A stretch of 64,000 nt of DNA. Source: an uncultured Marivita sp. Lineage in GTDB: Bacteria; Pseudomonadota; Alphaproteobacteria; Rhodobacterales; Rhodobacteraceae. The stretch covers positions 372,001 to 436,000 of the forward strand of contig NZ_CANKYW010000002.1 in assembly GCF_947488135.1 (NCBI RefSeq). Reading direction: 5' to 3'. Below the pieces are notes generated by a model. That model was not told the DNA's origin, made no database searches, and worked only from the letters and a program-made list of their open reading frames with translations. Shown here piece by piece: positions 28,464 to 37,727 of this stretch. Each line of letters begins with the position of its first letter. Position 1 is the stretch's first letter. Made by a program: the position numbers and the translations under genes.

Positions 28464-29198
28464 ATGGCGAACGCGCGTCCTCTTTTGCTTTTGACACGAC
28501 CCCAACGCTCGTCCGAAGCTTTTCGGGACGCGTTGCCAGCAGAGGTTTGCGAGGCTGTTGATATTTTAATCAACCCCTTGATGTCGATCCACGTCACAGG
28601 GCCCTTGCCGGACCTTGAGGGGGCAGGCGGGTTGATATTCACCTCCGCGAACGCTTTAGATGCATACAAGGCATTGGGCGGACGGGTTCTCGATCTCCCG
28701 ATCATCGCTGTCGGAGTGTCGACCGGGAAGGCGGCCAAATCGTTCGGGTTCGAACCCCATATCGCCGGGGGAACGGCAGAGCAGTTGGTGGCGTTTGTTT
28801 TGGAACACGGCTTTTCGGGCCCGCTGGTCCATCTGAGGGGGGAAACCGCAATCGGGGATATCGCGAGACGACTGACGGAAGCCGGAGTGGCGACTTCAGA
28901 GTCCGTTCTATATGATCAGGTACTTGAAGTGTTTGCGCCGGACACGCGAGAGGCTTTGTCGCAAGACAGACCTGTGATCGCCCCGGTATTCTCGCCCAGA
29001 ACGGCAGCTCAGCTTTGCCGCGAATCGGAAGGATTGGACAACATTGCATTTGCGGCGATCAGTCAGGCCGTTGCGGAGGCCCTGCCGACGGATGCAAAAG
29101 ACAGAATTCGGATTGCAGCACAGCCAAGCCGGGATGGAATGACAGAACTGGTGACGGAAATGATTACGGATGCCGTAAGCCTTGAGCGACGGCAGTGA
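28464..29198 (+). CDS. hemD: Uroporphyrinogen-III synthase
   Basis: A 244-residue enzyme that cyclises hydroxymethylbilane to uroporphyrinogen III in tetrapyrrole synthesis. The start MANARPLLLLTRPQRSSEAF is chosen because HemD proteins begin with the (L/V)LLTRP motif. Other conserved pieces are LIFTSANALDAY, AVGVSTGKAAKSFGF, GPLVHLRGETAIGDIARRL and APVFSPRTAAQL. It is the first gene of a block with the Mic60-like and HemY-like genes, the order seen in many Alphaproteobacteria. Confidence 0.92.
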   Translation: MANARPLLLLTRPQRSSEAFRDALPAEVCEAVDILINPLMSIHVTGPLPDLEGAGGLIFTSANALDAYKALGGRVLDLPIIAVGVSTGKAAKSFGFEPHIAGGTAEQLVAFVLEHGFSGPLVHLRGETAIGDIARRLTEAGVATSESVLYDQVLEVFAPDTREALSQDRPVIAPVFSPRTAAQLCRESEGLDNIAFAAISQAVAEALPTDAKDRIRIAAQPSRDGMTELVTEMITDAVSLERRQ

Positions 29199-29260
29199 GG
29201 ATTGTAAGGTTGAGTTTACAGTCCTGTCACGATGACTTGACAGATTTGAGGGAATAGCCG

Positions 29261-30724
29261 GTGGCGAAACGCAAAAGCACGGACAAAACGTCAAATGAAG
29301 AGACCAAAAACATGGTAAGCTCCGAGGGTGTATCTGATCCCAAGACATCACCGGACACCGGCCCCTCTGACATGGATACCGCAAAGGATGCGGTCGAAGC
29401 CGTCGATGCTTACGCCCCGGCGGACGAGGCTGCAAAACGCGACGACGATACACATTCGGATGGTCTGACCGATGACGTTGTCGAGCAGGAAGAACCGAAA
29501 TCCGACGATGCGGCGTCGAATGCCGTGGAGGCGGAGTCCGAGACTAATGAGGCAACAGCGTCTGAAGACGTGAACGCGCCCGCAAAAGATGATGAACATA
29601 TTTCGGAAGAAGAAGCCGAAGAACTGATCGAGGATGCAGAAACGCTCGAAGGTCATCCGAGTAAAGCGGACCCTGTTGAGACCCCCGACGCGGAACGCGA
29701 CACGCTGCCGGTTGCCCCCCAGATCGTTCGCGAGACGACCGTTGAACGCAAAGGCGGGTTCGTTCCGATGCTTTTGGGCGGCGCGGCTGCGGCGGTTCTC
29801 GGCTATGGCGTGGCGGCCTACGTCTCTCAGGACGTCTGGCCCTTCGCTGCGGCCGACGATAGCAGCTTCGAGGATGAAATCCGCGCGGCCCTGACCAACC
29901 AAGACGGATCGCTGTCCGATCTCGGTACGCGCATCGCAACCCTGGAATCAGCCGAAGCGCCGACCGTCGACCTGACACCGATCGAGGAACAGATCGCGGC
30001 GGTTCAGTCCACGACGGCGGACCTTTCAAGCCGTCTCGATGAAATCGTCACGCGGATCGACACACTTGAACGTCAACCGATGGAGCAGGCCGTGTCGCCC
30101 GAGGCGATCGCCGCCTACGAACGCGCCTTGGCCGACCTTCAGGCAGAGGTCGAAGCCCAACGTGCCGAGGTCGCCCAGATGGCTGAAGAGGCCGTCGCCG
30201 CCGAGGAAAACGCCGAGGAGAAAGCCGCCCTTGCCGCATCCCGAGCCGCGTTGGCCGAAATCACGGCAGCGCTTGAAAACGGCTCGGGTTTCTCCGGAGC
30301 GGTGGAGGTCCTGACATCCAACGGTGTCGACGTGCCAGCGCCCCTGAGCGACACTGCGGAGACCGGCGTGCCCACGCAATCCAACCTGATGACAACGTTC
30401 CCCGATGCGGCCCGATCTGCCTTGTCTGCGGCACGCACGGTGGAAACCGAATCGTCCGAAGGCACTGGCCGCATCGCGACCTTCTTCGCCAACCAACTGG
30501 GTGCCCGATCCGTCGCGCCGCGCGAAGGCGATGACCCCGATGCAATCCTGTCGCGGGCCGAAGCCGCCGTGCGCAGTGGTGATCTCGAAACCGCGTTGTC
30601 GGAACTTTCGGCCTTGCCCGAAGTGGCACAAGCCGCGCTCTCGGATTGGCAATCGCGCGCACAAACACGCCTTGAGGCGCAAACGGCCGCGGACAGTCTC
30701 GTCCAGCAGCTTCTTCAGGAATAA
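29261..30724 (+). CDS. Mitofilin/Mic60-like inner-membrane protein (COG4223 type), GTG start
   Basis: A 487-residue protein. The N-terminal 160 residues are acidic, disordered and rich in Glu/Asp/Ala. One membrane helix follows (FVPMLLGGAAAAVLGYGVAAYV, about 167-188), then a long coiled coil (about 215-330, heptad-rich AEVEAQRAEVAQMAEE) and a C-terminal helical domain containing ARSALSAARTVETE and SRAEAAVRSGDLETALSEL. This architecture and position between hemD and hemY match the alphaproteobacterial Mic60 homologue, a membrane-shaping protein related to mitochondrial cristae-junction Mic60. It starts at GTG 29261. Function here is inferred. Confidence 0.85.
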   Translation: MAKRKSTDKTSNEETKNMVSSEGVSDPKTSPDTGPSDMDTAKDAVEAVDAYAPADEAAKRDDDTHSDGLTDDVVEQEEPKSDDAASNAVEAESETNEATASEDVNAPAKDDEHISEEEAEELIEDAETLEGHPSKADPVETPDAERDTLPVAPQIVRETTVERKGGFVPMLLGGAAAAVLGYGVAAYVSQDVWPFAAADDSSFEDEIRAALTNQDGSLSDLGTRIATLESAEAPTVDLTPIEEQIAAVQSTTADLSSRLDEIVTRIDTLERQPMEQAVSPEAIAAYERALADLQAEVEAQRAEVAQMAEEAVAAEENAEEKAALAASRAALAEITAALENGSGFSGAVEVLTSNGVDVPAPLSDTAETGVPTQSNLMTTFPDAARSALSAARTVETESSEGTGRIATFFANQLGARSVAPREGDDPDAILSRAEAAVRSGDLETALSELSALPEVAQAALSDWQSRAQTRLEAQTAADSLVQQLLQE

Positions 30725-30736
30725 GGGGGGCGTCCG

Positions 30737-32263
30737 ATGCTTTGGTCTCTTTTCAAGATCGTACTTTTCGTTGTCATCGTCGCCGCTCTGACGCTTGGCG
30801 CAGGCTTCCTCATGGAGAGCAACGGCGGCATTCAGATCACCGCCGGCGGCACCGAATTCAACCTCGGACCGCTGCAATCGGTCATTGCGGCCTTGATCGC
30901 GATCCTTGCCGTCTGGGTCTTCCTCAAGCTCTTCGCGCTGCTGATCGCGACGCTGAAATTCATCAACGGCGATGAAACCGCAATTTCGCGGTATTTCGAC
31001 CGCAACCGTGAACGCAAGGGATTCCAGGCGCTGAGCGAAGGCTTGATGGCGCTCGCCTCGGGCGAGGGACGTCTTGCAATGGCCAAGGCGACCAAAGCCG
31101 AAAAGTACCTGCACAAGCCAGAACTGACCGACCTGATCACGGCGCAGGCCGCCGAAATGACCGGCGACACGAAAAAGGCCGAAGAGGTCTATAAGCGGCT
31201 GGTCCAGAACGACACGACCCGTTTTGTCGGTGTGCGCGGCCTGATGAAGCAAAAGCTGAACGCGGGCGACACCGATACGGCGCTGAAGCTTGCAGAACGC
31301 GCGTTCGCCATCAAACCGAAGCACGAAGAAGTGCAGGACACGCTGCTGCGCCTTCAGGCGCAAAACGCCGATTGGAGCGGGGCGCGAAAGACGCTGAATG
31401 CCAAGCTCAAGCATGGTGCGCTGCCGCGTGATGTACACAAGCGGCGTGATGCCGTGTTGGCCCTTTCTGAGGCCAAGGGTGTCCTCGACGAAGGCAAGAC
31501 CATCGAAGCGCAGGAAGCGGCCATCGCCGCCAACAAATCCTCGCCCGACCTGATCCCGGCAGCGGCAATGGCGGCGCGCAGTCATATCGCCCAGGGTCGC
31601 AGCAAATACGCGGTACGCATCCTGAAAAAGGCATGGCAGGCGCAACCGCATCCCGATCTGGCCGCCGCCTTTGCCGAGATCGAACCCGACGAGACGCCGG
31701 AGGCGCGTCTCAAGCGGTTCAGACAGCTCACCTCCCTGCGCCCGGAGCATCGCGAAACCAAGCTGTTGCTCGCGGAGCTCAATCTTGCTGCCGAGGATTT
31801 CCCCGAAGCGCGCCGCTCGCTCGGCGACCTGATCGAAACGGAACCGGACACCCGCGTTCTGGCCATCACCGCCGCGATCGAACGCGGCGAGGGCGCGTCC
31901 GACGCCGTGGTCCGTGGCTGGCTTGCCCGTGCGCTGACCGCACCACGTGGCCCGCAATGGGTCTGCGAGAACTGCAAGACCATCCACAGCGAATGGACCC
32001 CAGTCTGCAACAACTGCGAAAGCTTCGATACGCTCAGCTGGACCACCCCGCCGCAAAGCGAAACCGTCCTGCCCGCAGGAGCCGAGATGCTGCCACTGAT
32101 CGTCGGATCCCTCGAAGACAAATCCGCACCCGATGAAGAGTCCGAGATCATAGAGCCGGACCCTGTCCCACCCGTCGATCCTGCGCCCGAAGCACAGGAC
32201 ACCGACACGCCGGAGGCTGACGAAACGCAGCCTGAACAGTCTGAGCCCGAGAAGGTGAAATAA
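30737..32263 (+). CDS. hemY: HemY-like membrane TPR protein with C-terminal zinc ribbon
   Basis: A 508-residue inner-membrane protein of the HemY_N family, annotated by its position next to hemD rather than by a known enzymatic step. It has two membrane helices (about 5-25 and 45-75), then the HemY signature DRNRERKGFQALSEGLMALASGEG, and TPR-like helical repeats up to about residue 390. A CxxC...CxxC zinc-ribbon-like motif (C410, C413, C424, C427) follows, then an acidic, proline-rich tail. It lies 12 bases after the Mic60-like gene. It is distinct from protoporphyrinogen oxidase, which shares the gene name. Confidence 0.88.
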   Translation: MLWSLFKIVLFVVIVAALTLGAGFLMESNGGIQITAGGTEFNLGPLQSVIAALIAILAVWVFLKLFALLIATLKFINGDETAISRYFDRNRERKGFQALSEGLMALASGEGRLAMAKATKAEKYLHKPELTDLITAQAAEMTGDTKKAEEVYKRLVQNDTTRFVGVRGLMKQKLNAGDTDTALKLAERAFAIKPKHEEVQDTLLRLQAQNADWSGARKTLNAKLKHGALPRDVHKRRDAVLALSEAKGVLDEGKTIEAQEAAIAANKSSPDLIPAAAMAARSHIAQGRSKYAVRILKKAWQAQPHPDLAAAFAEIEPDETPEARLKRFRQLTSLRPEHRETKLLLAELNLAAEDFPEARRSLGDLIETEPDTRVLAITAAIERGEGASDAVVRGWLARALTAPRGPQWVCENCKTIHSEWTPVCNNCESFDTLSWTTPPQSETVLPAGAEMLPLIVGSLEDKSAPDEESEIIEPDPVPPVDPAPEAQDTDTPEADETQPEQSEPEKVK

Positions 32264-32330
32264 CTCTTTTCTCGGTCCAAAACCGATGCTAACAGGCGCG
32301 CCAATCCCAGGGTCATCCACCCGCGGATTG

Positions 32331-32406
32331 GCCGCTGTAGCTCAGCTGGTAGAGCACGTCATTCGTAATGATGGGGTCGGGGGTTCGAGTCCCTTCAGCG
32401 GCACCA
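32331..32406 (+). tRNA. tRNA-Thr (anticodon CGT)
   Basis: A 76-base cloverleaf folds by eye. The acceptor stem is GCCGCTG/CAGCGGC, the D-arm GCTC-AGCTGGTA-GAGC, the anticodon arm CGTCA-TTCGTAA-TGATG with anticodon CGT, and the T-arm GGGGG-TTCGAGT-CCCTT with G-T pairs. The 3' CCA is encoded. It is immediately followed (2 bases) by the 3' end of a convergent glycosyltransferase-type gene. Confidence 0.95.
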
Positions 32407-32408
32407 GT

Positions 32409-34616
32409 TTATCCCAAAGCCTTCAATCCCACACGCACCGCGCGGTTCGGGTTTTGCTTGAGGATATATTCCCCCAATGCACGCGCGAGCGCGGTGTGGC
32501 CCTTTTCGACGGCGCGGTTGAAAAGTTCCCTCTGATACCTCGGAAAGCTGCGTCGCGAGCGGAGCAATTGGTAATATTCATCGTTCGACAATGTACCGTT
32601 CAGAGCGCCGAGGATGATGGGGCTGAGAACCCCCATCTGATTGAGCGAACTGCCAAGCCGATGGCCAAGCAACGGTGCGCGCAGGTGCTGGACGTTCTTA
32701 CCGGTGAAGCGGGCCGCGTGTTGGGCGTCCAGCAGCTCATAGGGATCATAGAGGATCGACACCCGGTTGGCGGCTTTGCTCACAATGGACGCATCGCCGT
32801 ATGTGCCGGTGAAGTCGCGATCCCAGACGACCTTGTAGCGGGTTTCCCAAGGAACCACCGATTTATCCACCGTCGACTGCGGAGAGATGGCGACCACGTC
32901 ACATCCGGGTGCTGCGGGTGAAAAGGCGCAGGCCGCATAGCCCCCCATCGACGCGCCATAGAAGACGACGCGTTTGAATTGCTTGAAAAAGCCGCTCTTC
33001 TTGAGATCGTCGAATTGGTCGTAGACCCACGGTTCGCGATACCACGTCCAGCCGCCAGCCAGGACGCCCAGCATCGACCAGCCCTGATCTTCGATGAAGC
33101 TGTAGCCCCACGGACGGCGATCCTCGCGCTTCGTCATGGCGATATCCAGATTGTCAAAGGTGACAACCAGTGTGTCCGGGTCCCGTGGCACATAGAGAAA
33201 ACTGTGACCATTGGTGCCGGGCCGATACCAGCCATCCTGACCCGCCAGCTGGGTCGCGATTGCGTCCCATGTGTCGTCGTCCAGAGGTGCTGGTGCGTTT
33301 GGGATAACGCGGATGCGCGTCACGGGTTTGCCGTCATCCTCACGGGTTGACAGTGCGGTGTTGGAGCCATGATCCTTGAGAAAGGGAAACGCGCCGGATC
33401 CGCGCCGAACATCCATGAAAACGCGCGTGTCGGAGTGAACGCAGCGTTGCAGGAAAGGCTCGAGGAACTGCGTTTTCCACTGATCGCCAAAGCCCTGGAG
33501 GTTGCAGAGCACATCCACCGGGCGGAGATCTTTTTCCGAACGGATCACCTTGATCCTCTCGGGGTCGACGTCGTTTTCTGTGAGAAAAGCGATATACCCC
33601 GCCAGCCAGGGCACGTCCTCGTCCTTGAACTTGGCCCGCCGGTTGGTGTTCACGAGGTGGATGTCGCAATCGAACTTGTGGTGCAGCGCCAGAACAAAGC
33701 TGCGCGCCGTACCGATCAGATCGGCGACACTGTCGACCTCTTTCAGATCGAGATCGTCGATTAGCGCGCCGTCGAACGTCGTAGTCCCACGCCCCTTGAT
33801 CGGCGCAAGCGCCGGGGTGATGTCATGCGCCTGAACCAGTTTTTCGAGGTATGATCCCTTCGGCGGCAGCCCGTCGTGCAGATTGCCCAACTGGCGTTTG
33901 TTCGAAGCCCAGAGATGCAGAGCGGTGGTCTGGCCGGTGATCAGCCCCTCCGCCAATTCGGCGCGGCGCATGAATTTGGTCCGATCGCGGAAGGTGATCG
34001 GGTAGAACGCGTTAAGCGGCTGCACGTGCTCTTCCAGCCCAAGCGCGTGTACATAATGGGTCACCATCATTGGTCCCCAGACGCCCCAGGGCTGTTCGGT
34101 GATGTGAACGGGCTTACCCTTTTCGGCCTTCTTGCGCATTTCCTCCTTGCGCTTTTTCGGAAGGAATGGCGCGATCGAGAACCGGTCGCTCGTGAAGTCG
34201 AGCATTTGCCGCAAAGCCTCGCTGTCGGCTGGCAGTCCGAGAACGGCATTGTTGACGCGATGCTCCCCGGGCAGTTCGTAGCCGAACACGTAGTCGCTGT
34301 CGTAATCCATCGGGCGATGGCAATAGACATCCGTATCCACCCAGATCATGCCCGGGTTCTGATGGATCATGTGCAGGCGGAACCAGTCGGCAAAAAGGGC
34401 ATAGCTGTTCTTCTGCTCGTACTTGATAAAGTCGTCGGTATCGATGATCTCGCGCCCGTCGCGTCGGATCACGCCATCCGGGACGTTGGGAATGTCCTCG
34501 TAACTGAACAGGGTGATCTTCTGCCCCTTGTCGACAAAGGATTTCAGGCACAGCTGTTCAAGCCAACTGAGCGGCCCTCCGATCCAGAGCGTTCCAACCT
34601 CGCGTGTGCGTGGCAT
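32409..34616 (-). CDS. Chimeric protein: N-terminal GT32-like glycosyltransferase, C-terminal serine-hydrolase-like domain
   Basis: A 735-residue cytoplasmic protein. Residues 1-260 resemble sugar-binding-DXD glycosyltransferases (GT32-like): VGTLWIGGPLSWLEQL, an FADWFRLHMI helix, and the metal/nucleotide motif WVDTDVYCHRP (DTD at 94-96). Residues about 300-440 are unassigned. Residues 450-700 look like an alpha/beta hydrolase with a nucleophile elbow VVFYGASMGGYAACAF (Ser556) and a possible late catalytic His around LLGHRLGS. It may transfer and then trim or acylate a glycan. It ends 2 bases from the tRNA-Thr gene and is divergent from the next glycosyltransferase. Confidence 0.7.
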   Translation of the reverse strand: MPRTREVGTLWIGGPLSWLEQLCLKSFVDKGQKITLFSYEDIPNVPDGVIRRDGREIIDTDDFIKYEQKNSYALFADWFRLHMIHQNPGMIWVDTDVYCHRPMDYDSDYVFGYELPGEHRVNNAVLGLPADSEALRQMLDFTSDRFSIAPFLPKKRKEEMRKKAEKGKPVHITEQPWGVWGPMMVTHYVHALGLEEHVQPLNAFYPITFRDRTKFMRRAELAEGLITGQTTALHLWASNKRQLGNLHDGLPPKGSYLEKLVQAHDITPALAPIKGRGTTTFDGALIDDLDLKEVDSVADLIGTARSFVLALHHKFDCDIHLVNTNRRAKFKDEDVPWLAGYIAFLTENDVDPERIKVIRSEKDLRPVDVLCNLQGFGDQWKTQFLEPFLQRCVHSDTRVFMDVRRGSGAFPFLKDHGSNTALSTREDDGKPVTRIRVIPNAPAPLDDDTWDAIATQLAGQDGWYRPGTNGHSFLYVPRDPDTLVVTFDNLDIAMTKREDRRPWGYSFIEDQGWSMLGVLAGGWTWYREPWVYDQFDDLKKSGFFKQFKRVVFYGASMGGYAACAFSPAAPGCDVVAISPQSTVDKSVVPWETRYKVVWDRDFTGTYGDASIVSKAANRVSILYDPYELLDAQHAARFTGKNVQHLRAPLLGHRLGSSLNQMGVLSPIILGALNGTLSNDEYYQLLRSRRSFPRYQRELFNRAVEKGHTALARALGEYILKQNPNRAVRVGLKALG

Positions 34617-34837
34617 CTGCTTTACCTCATCCGCGCGCCTCTTGTCAGGGTCGGGCAGCGTCGTTGACGAAATGTTAAGCGCAAAGGACCAGCTTGTGTA
34701 GCCTGCGTGAATTCTGACCCAGTTTTTGCGTCATTCGTGCCTTTGCTGCCATCCGTCTTGCGGGTTGTAGGACCGACACGCTATTTTGACCAAAGCGGAA
34801 AGAGCGGTCGATGAATGAACCGCCGGGCGAGGTAGCG

Positions 34838-35806
34838 ATGAGCAGCGAGACCTACACAGTCGTCTCAACCATGAAGAACGAAGGCCCCTATATCATTGAT
34901 TGGGTGGCCCACTACAAAACGCTTGGCTTCGATCACATCGTGGTTTGCACCAACGATTGTACCGACACCACGGTTGATATCCTGTTGCGTCTGCAAGAGC
35001 TGGGGCTTGTCATCCAGCACAACACCATCGTGCGCAAGGCCGGTATCCACCGCTCTGCGCTGCGACAGGCGAGCCGCAGATATGACGTCGTGATGGACGC
35101 CAAATGGGTCTTCGTGTGCGATGTGGATGAATACCTGAACGTACACATGGGCGACGGATCCGTGCAGGCCCTGGTCGAGGGGTCCGGTGCCGATGCCGAC
35201 GTCATCTCGGTCCCGTGGCGCATCTTCGGCCCGGACGGGATCGAGACCTTCGCGGACAAACCCGTGACGCAGCAGTTCCGGATGGGCGAGTATGAATGGG
35301 ACGCGGACAAGCGTCCCGAGACCGGAAAGTTCGTGAAGTCTCTTTACACGAACCAGCACAAATTCCAGAGAATGGGACTGCACGCTCCGGTCTCGCTGGA
35401 AGAGCACATACCCGACACGCGCCGCGTTCTTCCCGGCGGTGCCGAGTACATTATCAACGGTGAGCGGACCGACACCCCGCCGCTGTTCACCCATGCGCAG
35501 GTCAATCACTACGCCTTACGCTCGATGGACAGCTTCCTCGTCAAACGCGCGCGCGGTAGGGCGAACCATTCGCATCATGTGCTCGGGATGGAGTACTGGG
35601 AGCGGTTCAATCTGAACGACGAAAAGGACACCTCCATCGACCGGTACAAGACGAAGGCGGGCAAACTGGCGAAAGAGCTGAAGGCGGATCCCGTTCTGAA
35701 AGACCTACACGCCCGTGCCGTCGACTGGCACAAACGCAAGGCGGCGTCCCTGCGGATGGATCCCGATATGGATGAGTTGGTGAACGGGCTCAAAGCCAAG
35801 CTCTGA
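34838..35806 (+). CDS. Glycosyltransferase, GT2/GT92-like
   Basis: About 322 residues from the ATG at 34838, which has a GAGGTAGCG ribosome site; an in-frame ATG at 34811 is also possible. It has the signature TMKNEGPYIIDWVAHYKTLGFDHIVV, then TNDCTDTT for nucleotide-sugar binding, the DXD-like FVCDVDEYLNVHMGDG, and NHYALRSMDSFLVKRARGR near the C-terminus. It is paralogous to the C-terminal half of the 747-residue protein at 37728-39968. Acceptor and donor are unknown; no signal peptide or membrane helix, so it acts in the cytoplasm. Confidence 0.85.
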   Translation: MSSETYTVVSTMKNEGPYIIDWVAHYKTLGFDHIVVCTNDCTDTTVDILLRLQELGLVIQHNTIVRKAGIHRSALRQASRRYDVVMDAKWVFVCDVDEYLNVHMGDGSVQALVEGSGADADVISVPWRIFGPDGIETFADKPVTQQFRMGEYEWDADKRPETGKFVKSLYTNQHKFQRMGLHAPVSLEEHIPDTRRVLPGGAEYIINGERTDTPPLFTHAQVNHYALRSMDSFLVKRARGRANHSHHVLGMEYWERFNLNDEKDTSIDRYKTKAGKLAKELKADPVLKDLHARAVDWHKRKAASLRMDPDMDELVNGLKAKL

Positions 35807-35817
35807 GCCCGATTGGG

Positions 35818-37470
35818 TCACTCGGCCGCAACGGCAAGTCCCGGCTCAAGCTGTGCTACGGTATCAAGGATAACCTCGGCACGCGCGTCAAAGGAATGCA
35901 TCGCCGACAGTTTCCTGGCCAGGGCGTCGCGTGCCTTGCGCTTGGTCGCCGTTTCGGACCGAGCCTTTTTCAGCGCCGCTTCAAAGCTTTTCTGATCGTG
36001 GAACGTATACACGAATTCGGCAATATCGTCGGGCAGCCAGCCCACGTCTTCGGACACAGGAATGGCACCACAGGCCAAGGCATCGAACACCCGGTTCGAC
36101 AGCAGGCCGCGCGTCGTCATCACCGATGTGTGGTCATTGAGCACGATTTCGGCCGATTGATAGATCGCGGGAACATCGGCATTGGCCGCGCCATCCGCCA
36201 CGACGAAGCGATCATACGGTCCATCGCGCCAGCCCGGCCCCCAGATCTTGACGTCTTCGCCCGCGGCAGCGGCGTATTGGACCGCCTTGCGATCCTGCCC
36301 GGCGCGCGACCGACCGACAAACACGATGTCCTTGCGGGTCTTTGATGTGCCCGGTGTCATCACGGTCGCATCGAAGGCTTGCGGCAGAAGCGTGGAAATG
36401 CCCTTGCCGCGCCCCTTGATCTCTTCCTGCATCAGCACGGGCGACGCCCAGAATACATGATCGGCCTGATCGTAGTTCATGTCGCGCATACTTTTGGAGA
36501 TGGACCAGAACAGGCAATAGCGGCCCGGAATGCGCGACACCTGTGCGCGTCCCCGCAGCACGAGGTCGATGCCACCCGGTGTCGTGATCTGGTTCCAGTT
36601 CTCTTGCGAAGCGATGGACACGCAATGACCCATCCTGCTGAAGGCGCGGGCAAGACCGCGTGCGAAATGGTAGTCGCCCCAGCTCATCATCTTGGCTTGC
36701 GACGGGGCCGCGATCTTGATGCAGATATCGGGATTTTTGTCCCACCCTTTGCCAAGCTCCAGCGGGAATTCCGACATCCAGCGGCACGATTGCGCCGACA
36801 GGATCTCGAACGAGGAAAAATACCGTTCGACGCCATAGTCGCCAAGGTTGATGTCCAGGAATTCCTCGAGGATCGCATCGTAGTTCTTTTCCAGAACGCG
36901 GCTGGCCGGGTTCAGGCCGGTCACGATGACCAGACCGGTCGGGGCGGCATCGACGATTTCCAGCGTCAGATCGGGGCGGTATTTTTGAAGGATGGGGACG
37001 AGTTTCCAGACATCACCCGTCCACGACGATGTTTCGGCCTGGCCGCGTTGGCGGGCCGTCATGGCAACATTCCAAGGAAGGCAGTCGTGAAGCAGGATCA
37101 GCCCGTCTTTCGAGGCATGTTTTTCCGTACCGATGAAATCGCGCAGCAGGTATTCGAACAGATGCATCCCATCGAGGAAGGCAAGGTCGATCTTGGCGCC
37201 AAGCTGCTTCAGCCTGCCTGCTTCGAAGAACGCATCGCTGGTTTCCTGAAAGGAATACAGCGCGGGCTTTTGGCCGACCACGTCCTGACGCAGGCGGAAG
37301 ACCGGATCAACCGCAATGCTCTTGGCCGTACTGAAAGCAAGGCTGGCGCCGGTCTGCGTGCCGATCTCAAGATACCAGTCCGGTTTGACTGTCTGATGAA
37401 GCCTGTCGAAAAAGGCCAGGTAGTTCAGTCCATTTGCGCAAACGCATCCGTCTTGGGCCATTCGTTTCAT
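35818..37470 (-). CDS. Fusion of class I SAM methyltransferase and CgeB-like GT-B glycosyltransferase
   Basis: A 550-residue protein from the ATG at 37470, which follows GAGGTGCAGAGT; the longer frame upstream has no homology-like N-terminus. Residues 1-200 are a Methyltransf_24-type domain with motif I YLEIGTQTGASL (33-44), LAFLDGMHLFEY and LILLHDCLPW. Residues about 245-540 are a GT-B domain like CgeB proteins: CIKIAAPS, DIVFVGRSRAG, an IYQSAEIVLNDHTS segment and the nucleotide-site VFDALACGAIPVSEDV. It would join glycan transfer and O-methylation in one chain. It overlaps nothing and is convergent to the GT92-like gene at 34838. Confidence 0.75.
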   Translation of the reverse strand: MKRMAQDGCVCANGLNYLAFFDRLHQTVKPDWYLEIGTQTGASLAFSTAKSIAVDPVFRLRQDVVGQKPALYSFQETSDAFFEAGRLKQLGAKIDLAFLDGMHLFEYLLRDFIGTEKHASKDGLILLHDCLPWNVAMTARQRGQAETSSWTGDVWKLVPILQKYRPDLTLEIVDAAPTGLVIVTGLNPASRVLEKNYDAILEEFLDINLGDYGVERYFSSFEILSAQSCRWMSEFPLELGKGWDKNPDICIKIAAPSQAKMMSWGDYHFARGLARAFSRMGHCVSIASQENWNQITTPGGIDLVLRGRAQVSRIPGRYCLFWSISKSMRDMNYDQADHVFWASPVLMQEEIKGRGKGISTLLPQAFDATVMTPGTSKTRKDIVFVGRSRAGQDRKAVQYAAAAGEDVKIWGPGWRDGPYDRFVVADGAANADVPAIYQSAEIVLNDHTSVMTTRGLLSNRVFDALACGAIPVSEDVGWLPDDIAEFVYTFHDQKSFEAALKKARSETATKRKARDALARKLSAMHSFDARAEVILDTVAQLEPGLAVAAE

Positions 37471-37727
37471 ACTCTGCACCTCAATATTTGGCGTCTTTTC
37501 GCGCCTGATTTCTCTTGAGCTTAAACGATAAAGTATCACTTGGGCAGGAAAATTCGCGTCGATTTGTAACAACGCTTCATCCCCCTGTGGCGCATTTGCC
37601 AATTCTGCCGAAACTGGATTTTGATGCCCAAACCCTGTAAACACCCCGAAAAACCGCATCGTGAACGACAAGAGCAATCGACAACGCGGATGATCCGCAA
37701 CGGTGCAGAAAATGGGCAGACCGGTTG

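Noticed and set aside
30026-32320. Long minus-strand open frame of 764 codons opposite the Mic60-like and HemY-like genes
   Set aside because: It is an antisense shadow: its translation is rich in His/Arg/Gly and has no recognisable motif, while the plus-strand genes have clear family signatures.
32301-32331. 7-bp inverted repeat CCAATCC/GGATTGG just before the tRNA
   Set aside because: Short, long-looped, overlaps the first tRNA base and lacks a T run; probably chance rather than a hemY terminator.
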